A stretch of 7,458 nt of DNA. It comes from Promethearchaeia archaeon. Lineage in GTDB: Archaea > Asgardarchaeota > Lokiarchaeia > Sigyniarchaeales > SOKP01. The notes under the pieces are model-generated. The model worked only from the letters and a program-made list of their open reading frames with translations. It had not been told where the DNA came from and did no database searches. The first letter of the stretch is position 1. Every line of letters starts with the position of its first letter. This document shows positions 1 through 4,868 of this stretch, piece after piece. The stretch lies in assembly GCA_029856445.1 (NCBI GenBank), contig JAHQWY010000186.1, positions 1 to 7,458 on the forward strand, read 5' to 3'. Made by a program: the position numbers and the translations under genes.

Positions 1-267
1 TAGACCAATTTCATGATATTCTGAGGAATTCCAAATAAGATTATCTAAAGAATCATAAATATGTATTTGAATAAATCCATCCTCAGTAAAAGGATTATAA
101 TCTAGTTCCCATGATGCACTAATCCTAATTTTTTCATTTGTATAATAGTTATCTTTATCTAATTCAAGGAATAATAAATTACAGTGAAAGCCAATGACAT
201 TTTCGGAAATAAAATGAATTTGAATAAGAAAAACAATTAGAATCAGAAGTATTCTTTTTTTCTTCAC
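1..267 (-). CDS. N-terminal part of a secreted or surface protein (partial, GTG start)
   Basis: An open frame of 89 codons runs from a GTG at 267 to the left edge without a stop; the C-terminus lies outside the window. The N-terminus is a textbook signal sequence: a positive KKKR followed by a run of about 15 hydrophobic residues (ILLILIVFLIQIHFI). A polar region with Asn-x-Ser sequons (for example NSS near residue 79) and alternating beta-type segments follows (ISASWELDY, FIQIHIYD, LIWNSSEY). This looks like an Ig-like or beta-sandwich extracellular domain of the kind common in Asgard surface proteins; that family link is from memory. GTG 267 is chosen because the ATG two bases upstream meets a TGA at once and a TATA box sits about 26 nt upstream, which implies a leaderless transcript. 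Exact function is unknown. Confidence 0.6.
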   Translation of the reverse strand, partial: MKKKRILLILIVFLIQIHFISENVIGFHCNLLFLELDKDNYYTNEKIRISASWELDYNPFTEDGFIQIHIYDSLDNLIWNSSEYHEIGL

Positions 268-288
268 ATCATAAATGTCTGTGTTAAA

Positions 289-297
289 CTATAAAAA
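289..297 (-). promoter_or_regulatory. TATA box for the secreted-protein gene
   Basis: On the minus strand the sequence reads GGTTTTTATAG, centred near 293. Archaeal TATA boxes sit about 26-27 nt before the transcript start, which places the start at about 267, right on the GTG codon. Leaderless initiation is inferred from this spacing only. Confidence 0.4.
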
Positions 298-374
298 CCA
301 ATATAATTACAAAAAATTTTATTTTACCGATAATTTAATTTCAAAAGCATAAACGTTTAAATAATGTTTTTAGT

Positions 375-569
375 ATGGGAAAAGTAAGAACTATTTTGAT
401 TAAAAATGTATCTAAAGAACTAATCAATAAGTATCCGAATGTATTTACCACCAATTTTGAAGAAAATAAGAAGCTTTTGGATAAATTTCTTGAAATAGAT
501 TCAAAACATTTAAGAAATCGTATTTCAGGTTATATTGTAAACTTATTAAAAATACAAAATCGAGAATAG
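375..569 (+). CDS. rps17e: Small ribosomal subunit protein S17e (eS17)
   Basis: The 64-residue product matches archaeal S17e along its whole length: the MGKVRT start, the YPNVFTTNFEENKKLL segment and the IDSKHLRNRISGYI segment are the family's hallmark blocks, and archaeal S17e is normally about 60-70 residues. It is a structural protein of the small ribosomal subunit shared by archaea and eukaryotes and absent from bacteria. The conserved N-terminus fixes the ATG at 375. No Shine-Dalgarno sequence is visible. An A/T-rich element near 331-341 could be the TATA box; TTTAAATAAT at 356-365 looks better as a sequence but lies too close to the ATG to be one. The next gene begins 87 nt downstream in the same direction, so the two may be co-transcribed. 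Confidence 0.93.
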   Translation: MGKVRTILIKNVSKELINKYPNVFTTNFEENKKLLDKFLEIDSKHLRNRISGYIVNLLKIQNRE

Positions 570-656
570 TAATAGAGATATTGTGAAAAGTAATTTGAAT
601 ATTTTCATTACAATTATCATTGAAAAGGGATAGAAATTAACGACGATATTAAAAAA

Positions 657-1046
657 ATGGCTGATCTTCTTAGATCTGGTTATACTATGTTAAATATTGC
701 TTGTCCTGTTTGTAATAATCCTGTATTCCGGAATAAAGAAGGAGAGAAATTTTGTCCTAGTTGTAATAGAAAAGTAGTCGTTATTAATGATCCAATCACT
801 CAAAACTTAGAGAGGAAAGAAAGAACTTCTGTAAATATTCGAAATAGTGAAATTTTAAGTGATAAAGGTGTTTTAAAATCATTATATGAAGTTATTCTTA
901 AGAAATTGCAATGGATAACAGATAATTTAGAATCGGAGACTCAACTGGAATTAATAAAAAATTATACCGATATCTTGACAGATCTTTATAATCTATTGGT
1001 TAAAATTGCATTTTCATTAAGGAATAATAAGAAATCAAATCAATAA
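657..1046 (+). CDS. Autoantigen p27 / ZNRD2-type zinc-ribbon protein (UPF0148-like)
   Basis: The first 45 residues carry the family signature: MADLLRSGYTML, then a zinc ribbon with CPVC (C16, C19) and CPSC (C33, C36), followed by the KVVVIN strand. This resembles the archaeal UPF0148 family and the human Sjogren/scleroderma autoantigen 1 (ZNRD2). The remaining 80 or so residues are predicted helical (SLYEVILKKLQWITDNL, then LIKNYTDILTDLYNLLVKIAF) and end in a lysine/asparagine-rich tail. The archaeal function is not established. The ATG at 657 opens exactly at the conserved MADLLR block; the frame stays open upstream to 624 but offers no ATG, GTG or TTG. It follows S17e on the same strand with an 87-nt gap and no strong terminator between them, so joint transcription is plausible. 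Confidence 0.85.
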   Translation: MADLLRSGYTMLNIACPVCNNPVFRNKEGEKFCPSCNRKVVVINDPITQNLERKERTSVNIRNSEILSDKGVLKSLYEVILKKLQWITDNLESETQLELIKNYTDILTDLYNLLVKIAFSLRNNKKSNQ

Positions 1047-1085
1047 TATTTGACTATTTTCCAAATAAATGCCAATTAAATAACA

Positions 1086-1090
1086 TTTTT
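1086..1090 (+). terminator. Oligo-T terminator after the zinc-ribbon gene
   Basis: A run of five T lies 40 nt past the stop codon, in an intergenic gap where the zinc-ribbon gene converges on the tRNA gene. Archaeal termination often needs only a T-run. Weak evidence on its own. Confidence 0.3.
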
Positions 1091-1105
1091 ACTCTAATTG
1101 TGTTG

Positions 1106-1111
1106 AAAAAA
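1106..1111 (-). terminator. Oligo-T terminator of the tRNA-Glu gene
   Basis: On the minus strand, six T lie 11-16 nt after the tRNA discriminator base, reading TTATTTTTTCAAC. This is the expected arrangement for a short monocistronic archaeal tRNA transcript. Confidence 0.5.
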
Positions 1112-1121
1112 TAAGGATTAA

Positions 1122-1234
1122 TGCTTCTGCCGGGATTTGAACCCGGGTCCCGAGGGTGAGAGCCTCAGATGCTTGATCTTAATCCTATCTTATTATAAAC
1201 AGAATTTAAATTGACCGGTCTACACTACAGAAGC
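1122..1234 (-). tRNA. tRNA-Glu (anticodon CUC) with a 38-nt insertion in the D arm
   Basis: The minus strand gives a complete tRNA once 38 nt are removed. The acceptor stem is GCTTCTG with CAGAAGC. TA occupies positions 8-9. The D arm reads GTGT-AGACCGGTCAA-GCAT, the anticodon arm TGAGG-CTCTCAC-CCTCG (anticodon CTC), the variable loop GGAC and the T arm CCGGG-TTCAAAT-CCCGG. The discriminator is A and no CCA is encoded. The mature length would be 75 nt. The D arm (GTGTAG, CCGGTCAA) and the anticodon loop CTCTCAC are typical of archaeal tRNA-Glu. Between D-loop position 21 and D-stem position 22 lies an insertion (see the intron entry). It is flanked downstream by an oligo-T run. Stems are intact, so a decayed pseudogene is unlikely. 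Confidence 0.9.
1173..1210 (-). other. Putative non-canonical tRNA intron in the D arm
   Basis: The 38-nt insertion separates GGTCAA (position 21) from GCAT (positions 22-25). Its first 34 nt (1210 down to 1177) fold into one hairpin: two 14-nt arms with 13 of 14 positions paired, four of them G-U, around an ATAATA loop. The hairpin is bracketed by the direct repeat TCAA (1214-1211 and 1176-1173), so the exact junction is ambiguous by up to four bases. Archaeal introns outside position 37/38 are known and removed by the splicing endonuclease at bulge-helix-bulge motifs. I tried all five possible junctions and found no canonical 3-4-3 motif, so a relaxed motif must be assumed. Confidence 0.6.
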
Positions 1235-1358
1235 TTTTTTATTATCTTTGATTTGATACTATTCTAATTTCTATTAATTTAAATTATTTAAAAAATTTAA
1301 TTCTACAGAATATAATATTTGATATAAATAAGACATTTCAGACTCGTTTTATGTATCT

Positions 1359-1377
1359 ACCTTTACGCTTGAAGGGT
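1359..1377 (-). other. Small hairpin downstream of the TFB stop codon
   Basis: On the minus strand, nine nt past the TFB stop, ACCCTT and AAAGGT form a 6-bp stem (one G-U) around a 7-nt loop. No T-run follows directly, so it is not a classical terminator; it may stabilise or define the 3' end of the mRNA. The rest of 1235-1385 is A/T-rich and shows no gene. Confidence 0.3.
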
Positions 1378-1385
1378 CAATAATG

Positions 1386-2411
1386 TTAATTATTCAAAAA
1401 GAAAGGCTTTAAAAGGTTTACATAGTGGTCTCTAATCGAATATTCAGCAATACGAGTAGCTTCAGAAATTATCTTTTGAGTCAATACTGCTTTTTGTTTG
1501 TATTCTTTTGCTAATAACTTATCTGCCAAATAAATAATAGCACCTGTCAAAATAAAAGGATTTCTACCACCTCTATGCCATATCGGTAATTCTTTTAGAA
1601 TTTTACGACATCTTTTAACTAATTTATTTTGGAATTCATTTTTTAACCAAGGAATTCCTTTTTTTACCAATCTCTCCTGTAAATCCTTGTGATTTATAAC
1701 TTGATTGATTAATCTTATAACATAATCTTCACTTTTATGAGGTATTGATTCATTATTTAAATGATGCTTATACTTTATTCCATCTCGTAGGATTAACCTA
1801 GGGTTAACTCGATGCCCAAAATTTTGAAATGCTTTTGCAATTTCATTAATAGTAATAGGAGCATTATGATACTCTTTCCTAACAGCATGAAAAATACAAA
1901 ATGCAATTAAAGAAATATTATTTATAACTTTTTCTTCATTTCTAATTATTTTTTTATAATAATATGCTGCATTATTACGTAAATTTTTATTTAAGTTTAG
2001 ATACAATGTAATTTTATTTAGTATGTTAAAAATTCTATATTCGGTTTCATGATTTTTAATTCTTAAAAACTGAGCATAATTTTTTTTTAACCTTCTAAAT
2101 AATTTCTGTTCGCTAGGAGGTAAAGGTTTCCCTGTTTTATCTTTTAAATATTTAGAGTTTTCATAATCAATAAATGAACCTAAACCCCCTATAAAATCTG
2201 TCCTTTCGCCCAACGCTACATATTGTTTACTTAGATTACTAGTTTCATTTGCTTTATTAAAAATAAATGAAGAAGCTTTAAATGTACCATTAATAACTAA
2301 ACCACATTCGTTGCAAATCGTTTCAAAGCTATTAAGGATGACATTTCCACCACATTCAGGACACTTTTCATTTAAATTTAAATTGATTTCTTTTTTACTA
2401 ATATTAAACAC
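1386..2411 (-). CDS. tfb: Transcription initiation factor B (TFIIB homologue), divergent
   Basis: The 341-residue product has the TFB architecture. There is an N-terminal zinc ribbon with C17, C20, C33 and C36 (CPEC and CNEC). A reader/linker region follows around 65-100 (GERTDFIGGLGSFIDY), then two cyclin-like repeats at about 120-215 and 228-338. The second repeat contains the recognisable GRNPFILTGAIIYLADKLL and a helix-turn-helix ending SIRDHYVNLL. TFB bridges TBP on the TATA box to RNA polymerase. The length is close to the usual 300-340. The reader lacks the common RTGAP-like sequence and repeat 1 is hard to align by eye, so this may be an alternative rather than a housekeeping TFB. The start is a GTG at 2411, preceded by a TATA box at 2451-2460; no Shine-Dalgarno sequence is seen. 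It stands alone on its strand. Confidence 0.85.
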   Translation of the reverse strand: MFNISKKEINLNLNEKCPECGGNVILNSFETICNECGLVINGTFKASSFIFNKANETSNLSKQYVALGERTDFIGGLGSFIDYENSKYLKDKTGKPLPPSEQKLFRRLKKNYAQFLRIKNHETEYRIFNILNKITLYLNLNKNLRNNAAYYYKKIIRNEEKVINNISLIAFCIFHAVRKEYHNAPITINEIAKAFQNFGHRVNPRLILRDGIKYKHHLNNESIPHKSEDYVIRLINQVINHKDLQERLVKKGIPWLKNEFQNKLVKRCRKILKELPIWHRGGRNPFILTGAIIYLADKLLAKEYKQKAVLTQKIISEATRIAEYSIRDHYVNLLKPFFLNN

Positions 2412-2450
2412 TAGTTTTGTTCAGTTTTTGAGATAACATTTCTTGCCGAC

Positions 2451-2460
2451 TTTATTTTAA
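2451..2460 (-). promoter_or_regulatory. TATA box of the TFB gene (possibly bidirectional)
   Basis: TTAAAATAAA on the minus strand, centred near 2455, predicts a transcript start near 2428 and a 17-nt leader before the GTG. Read on the plus strand it is TTTATTTTAA, which would place a start near 2481, at the edge of the GC-rich hairpin region. Use in both directions is a guess. Confidence 0.35.
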
Positions 2461-2478
2461 CTACGTATAACAAGTGTT

Positions 2479-2550
2479 GGGTTAGAGGGAATATCCTTTC
2501 TGGTTCAGGAAACCTTTATCCGTAGGGTAAGAGGGAGAGATAATGAAAAG
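2479..2550 (+). ncRNA. Candidate small structured RNA (three short inverted repeats)
   Basis: This stretch is about 45% G+C by hand count, well above the surrounding A/T-rich intergenic DNA, and has no reading frame of note. It holds three successive inverted repeats, each with a 3-nt centre: 2485-2490 with 2494-2499, 2497-2502 with 2506-2511, and 2515-2521 with 2525-2531 (7 bp, two G-U). The first two overlap by three bases, so they are alternatives rather than simultaneous. A GC island with hairpins in an A/T-rich genome is the usual sign of a small RNA. Strand is assigned from the TATA-like element at 2451-2460 and is uncertain. I recognise no box C/D, H/ACA or SRP signature. It could instead be an operator region for the flanking genes. 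Confidence 0.3.
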
Positions 2551-2585
2551 TAAAAAATAAGGGATTTAAAATGTCAGATGTAGAA

Positions 2586-2595
2586 TTATATAAAA
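2586..2595 (+). promoter_or_regulatory. TATA box for the small RHH-like gene
   Basis: TTATATAAAA, centred near 2590, predicts a transcript start at about 2616, giving a 19-nt leader that still contains the Shine-Dalgarno-like GAGGGA. The spacing is consistent for the gene at 2635. Confidence 0.5.
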
Positions 2596-2624
2596 CAAAT
2601 TTAAATGTGTTCAATATAATCTCA

Positions 2625-2630
2625 GAGGGA
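2625..2630 (+). promoter_or_regulatory. Shine-Dalgarno-like site GAGGGA
   Basis: GAGGGA ends 4 nt before the ATG at 2635. It is the clearest ribosome-binding site in the window, where most genes appear leaderless or lack one, and it supports translation of the small ORF. Confidence 0.45.
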
Positions 2631-2634
2631 TATA

Positions 2635-2871
2635 ATGAAAACGGATCAAAATCGTGTCCACATTAAATACATTCCAGACTATAATATAAAGTTACTAAGC
2701 GAAATACAGAGAAAGTTAAATGAAAAATTTCAAGGTAAAAGAGAGATAATGTATTCAGATATCATCAATTTAATAATAAGAGAAGGTAAGGTTGGAGAAA
2801 ATTATAACAAATTAATCTTGTGGTGTAATTATAAAATTAGATTAGGAGAAACATTTGTAGATTATAAATAA
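2635..2871 (+). CDS. Small putative ribbon-helix-helix-like protein
   Basis: The product has 78 residues and I do not recognise a specific family. The pattern fits a ribbon-helix-helix DNA-binding fold: a short strand near 8-14 (VHIKYIP), a helix near 17-32 (NIKLLSEIQRKLNEKF) and a second helix near 39-51 (MYSDIINLIIREG). A 27-residue tail containing WCNYKIRLGE follows. If correct, it would bind DNA as a dimer, as transcriptional repressors or antitoxins do; no toxin-like partner lies next to it. It has its own TATA box (2586-2595) and a good Shine-Dalgarno-like site, which supports expression. It is monocistronic, with 212 nt of A/T-rich DNA before the next gene. The DNA-binding role is inferred from fold pattern only. 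Confidence 0.5.
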   Translation: MKTDQNRVHIKYIPDYNIKLLSEIQRKLNEKFQGKREIMYSDIINLIIREGKVGENYNKLILWCNYKIRLGETFVDYK

Positions 2872-3051
2872 CGATAAAATATTTAACATAAATTACTTAA
2901 AATAAATTTTGTATAAAAGTTAAAATATCAAAAAGGAATTATAAATACTTAATTATAATAGTATTAAATTATTTATTTTAATAATAACTAAAAATATTTT
3001 TGGTTTATCACTAATTTTAATTTAAAATAATCAAAGGAACGATTTATTTAC

Positions 3052-3059
3052 TTTATAAT
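3052..3059 (+). promoter_or_regulatory. TATA box of GTPase 1
   Basis: TTTATAAT, centred near 3056, puts the transcript start at about 3082, two bases before the ATG at 3084, so the mRNA is probably leaderless. The rest of 2872-3051 is almost pure A/T and shows no gene. Confidence 0.5.
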
Positions 3060-3083
3060 TGATTTATTAAGGTAGAATTTTCT

Positions 3084-3770
3084 ATGGTTCGCTTCACATC
3101 AGATCATAAGGTTTATATAAAGATCCTCTATTGGGGTATGGCAGGTTCAGGAAAAACTACAATTGTCGATGCACTATATAGATTAACAAAAGAAAGTGAA
3201 AAAGACATTGCTCCAACCGGCAATTTAACAAAGATTTCAATGGCTAGTGGCTCAACTCTTTATTTTGATAGAGGTATTTTTATGTCTACGAAACAGAAAA
3301 GCAGAGGAAAAGTTTTTTATCATGTATATACTGTCGCAGGACAAAGAAGGTTTTCTCCCTTAAGAAAAAAAATTTTTAAAGGAACAGACGGAGTTATTTT
3401 TACTGTTGATTCACAAACTCATTTTTTTGAAGATAATATAGAATCATTAAAAGAATTAAAGAATATTACGAGAGGGAAGTTAATTAAAGAAATCCCTCTC
3501 ATAGTTATGTTAAATAAGCAGGATTTAACTGAAGTAATTGGAGAAGAGGATTTTAAGCAAGTATTAAAAGATGAAAAACTATGGTATGAACCAGGAGATA
3601 AATTATATAGGTGGAATCCTATAATCTATAAAACATGTGCTTTATATGAAAAAAAAAGTAATCTTTATCGTAGTTTTTCTGAATGTGCGAGGAGAACTGG
3701 TGTCTATCAGATATATGGTGATGGTCAAGCTCCAGTTGGAGATGATTTTAAGGATTTTCGTGAATTTTAA
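3084..3770 (+). CDS. MglA-like small Ras-superfamily GTPase (GTPase 1)
   Basis: The 228-residue protein is a small GTPase. The P-loop G18-MAGSG-K24-T25 binds phosphate. The G3 segment at 82-87 is YTVAGQ, with Thr in place of the usual Asp, as in the TVPGQ of bacterial MglA. G4 is NKQD at 144-147 and a G5-like TCAL lies at 184-187. The strand after switch I is STLYFD (57-62), where MglA has RTLFFDF; the arginine that acts as an intrinsic finger in MglA is a serine here. After the G domain (about 200 onward) there is a polar tail rich in Gly, Asp and Phe ending REF, with no CAAX box or lipidation cysteine. It lies alone with its own promoter and terminator, about 0.5 kb beyond the end of the converging operon that encodes its paralogue. 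GTP binding looks intact; partner and role are unknown. Confidence 0.85.
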   Translation: MVRFTSDHKVYIKILYWGMAGSGKTTIVDALYRLTKESEKDIAPTGNLTKISMASGSTLYFDRGIFMSTKQKSRGKVFYHVYTVAGQRRFSPLRKKIFKGTDGVIFTVDSQTHFFEDNIESLKELKNITRGKLIKEIPLIVMLNKQDLTEVIGEEDFKQVLKDEKLWYEPGDKLYRWNPIIYKTCALYEKKSNLYRSFSECARRTGVYQIYGDGQAPVGDDFKDFREF

Positions 3771-3778
3771 AATACCAT

Positions 3779-3794
3779 GTAAAATATTTTTTAC
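3779..3794 (+). terminator. Hairpin with T-run after GTPase 1
   Basis: GTAAAA and TTTTAC form a perfect 6-bp stem around TATT, with six T at 3787-3792, beginning eight nt after the stop codon of GTPase 1. It is a likely terminator and separates GTPase 1 from the RNA candidate downstream. Confidence 0.45.
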
Positions 3795-3857
3795 TTATTT
3801 TAGCATTTTGACAGCAAACCTAATATCAATTTATTAATTGAACAATTTAGGATATAA

Positions 3858-3968
3858 GGGAAATTTAAGGTTGTAAATATTCGATGAAAATGACTGGACA
3901 AGGATGATCTACGAGAAGTAGGAATGATAACTTATAGTTACTTTGAGGATTATAAAAACCTTAAACCC
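3858..3968 (+). ncRNA. Candidate structured RNA closed by a long-range stem
   Basis: TTTAAGGTT (3864-3872) pairs perfectly with AACCTTAAA (3957-3965). After an AAA bulge, GGG (3858-3860) pairs with CCC (3966-3968), so twelve base pairs enclose 84 nt. Inside lie a CTAC-GAGAA-GTAG hairpin (3909-3921) and a TAACT-TAT-AGTTA hairpin (3928-3940). The core (3881-3930) is about 38% G+C against an A/T-rich surround. A TATA-like TTTATTAAT at 3830-3838 would start transcription near 3860. GATGA-like words occur, but proper box C and D pairs do not, so a C/D guide RNA is not supported. It holds no reading frame of note. The RNA class is unknown. Confidence 0.35.
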
Positions 3969-4064
3969 TTTAATTAAATTCTACAAGATTTAAATAAAAT
4001 ATAAAAATATTCCCTCATTATAATTGAATAATTTTAACAATTATCAAAGTGAATAAAGAACGGG

Positions 4065-4074
4065 TTTATATAAT
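4065..4074 (+). promoter_or_regulatory. TATA box for the small winged-helix-like ORF
   Basis: TTTATATAAT, centred near 4070, predicts a start at about 4096, giving a 24-nt leader before ATG 4120. It lies within the open frame that extends upstream of that ATG, so promoter and coding readings of 4057-4119 compete. Confidence 0.4.
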
Positions 4075-4119
4075 AGAATAAAAGATAGCTTATCTGAGCA
4101 ATTTTCAATTTTTCAGTTA

Positions 4120-4242
4120 ATGAGCGTCTTAGGAATTGATGCTTCTGAAGTAAGGAAAGTCAGAAACTTATTAAATCAATTTGTTTTGTATGGTTATATT
4201 AAAAGAATTTCAAAAAATATGTACCAAAAAATTGAAAATTAG
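4120..4242 (+). CDS. Very small winged-helix-like ORF, possibly 5'-truncated
   Basis: The frame from ATG 4120 encodes 40 residues: a recognition-helix-like EVRKVRNLLNQFVLYGYIKRI followed by a short wing and the end MYQKIEN. The same frame is open back to 4057, just after a TAA, and those 21 extra codons read like the missing first helix of a winged-helix domain (YNRIKDSLSEQFSIFQLM), but they include no ATG, GTG or TTG. Either the short form is made from the promoter at 4065-4074, or the gene has lost its start and is a remnant of a roughly 60-residue DNA-binding protein. It ends 14 nt from the converging GTPase 2 gene. A role in DNA binding is inferred from the pattern only. Confidence 0.35.
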   Translation: MSVLGIDASEVRKVRNLLNQFVLYGYIKRISKNMYQKIEN

Positions 4243-4251
4243 AAACTAGAT

Positions 4252-4256
4252 AAAAA
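4252..4256 (-). terminator. Oligo-T stretch ending the Roadblock-GTPase operon
   Basis: On the minus strand, five T follow the TAA of GTPase 2 at once, and further T-runs lie at 4224-4229 and near 4212-4217. Serial T-runs without hairpins are typical archaeal terminators. They overlap the end of the converging small ORF. Confidence 0.4.
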
Positions 4257-4868
4257 TTACTTGCTTACTTCCAAATTTATTATCAGTTGGGGGAATATAA
4301 ATTTAATTAACTGACTAAATGAATCCAAAACACCTTCTCCTTTTATCGCAGCAGTTTTTTTTAAGGATATTTGATTAAATTTTATATATTCAATGCGTGA
4401 AAGAAAGTCAGTCTCTTGCAACCTGTTTGTTTCATTTAAATCAGATTTGTTTAATGATATTACAACAGGAATCTTGTAAATTTCGCGACCAAACAAGGTT
4501 TCTAGTTCATTCCATGACCTTAAATTGTGTTCCAAGCATTCTTTTTGTGAATCAACTACAAATATTAATCCATCTACTCCATTTAATGTTGCTGGTCTTG
4601 TACTGGCATAAAAATCTTGACCAGTTGCGGAATAGACTAAAAATTTCAAGTTCCATTTAGTACCTTTAAAATTTAATACTCCAAAATCAAAAAATAATGT
4701 CCTACCCACTGTACTCTCAATCGATTTTAACGAATTTTCTTTATTAAAGCAAGAAAACAGAAATCTCACTGAAGTTGTTTTCCCTGACATAGCTGGTCCA
4801 TAATAGACTATTTTAACTTGTAAGGTTTTATTTTCAAAATCAAATATCATTTTTAATTCTAACCCCAT
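4257..4868 (-). CDS. MglA-like small GTPase (GTPase 2), last gene of the operon
   Basis: The 203-residue protein resembles bacterial MglA throughout: KIVYYGPAMSGKTT with the P-loop at 24-32, VGRTLFFDFGVL at 54-65, the G3 segment YSATGQ at 79-84 (Ser replaces Asp), GVDGLIFVVDSQ at 97-108 and G4 NKSD at 140-143. R56, before TLFFDF, matches the MglA intrinsic arginine finger and Q84 the catalytic glutamine, so hydrolysis is likely. MglA controls polarity and motility together with the Roadblock protein MglB; here a double-Roadblock protein is encoded two genes upstream. ATG 4868 overlaps the preceding gene by 10 nt. The alternative ATG at 4850 starts MIFDFENK, which fits the family length better and lies eight nt after the upstream stop. 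Either way translation is coupled. No lipidation motif is seen. Confidence 0.88.
   Translation of the reverse strand: MGLELKMIFDFENKTLQVKIVYYGPAMSGKTTSVRFLFSCFNKENSLKSIESTVGRTLFFDFGVLNFKGTKWNLKFLVYSATGQDFYASTRPATLNGVDGLIFVVDSQKECLEHNLRSWNELETLFGREIYKIPVVISLNKSDLNETNRLQETDFLSRIEYIKFNQISLKKTAAIKGEGVLDSFSQLIKFIFPQLIINLEVSK

Noticed and set aside
1173..1214. Canonical bulge-helix-bulge splice motif in the tRNA
   Set aside because: All five junctions allowed by the TCAA repeat were tried by eye; none gives four paired bases between two 3-nt bulges.
2500..2535. SRP RNA or tRNA T-arm suggested by GGTTCAGG
   Set aside because: The SRP helix 8 GGAAG...AGCAG motif, the T-loop and acceptor pairing are all absent.
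2571..2666. 31-codon ORF starting at ATG 2571
   Set aside because: It contains the TATA box and leader of the gene at 2635 and overlaps it in another frame; no features of its own.
3637..3837. 66-codon plus-strand frame overlapping the end of GTPase 1
   Set aside because: It lies in another frame of the GTPase 1 C-terminus and has no domain or start signal; it is a shadow.
3881..3950. Box C/D guide RNA suggested by GATGA/ATGAT words
   Set aside because: No proper RUGAUGA and CUGA box pair with terminal stem spacing could be found; only the general fold is kept.
4397..4660. 87-codon plus-strand frame inside GTPase 2
   Set aside because: It is antisense to the conserved GTPase coding region with no credible product.
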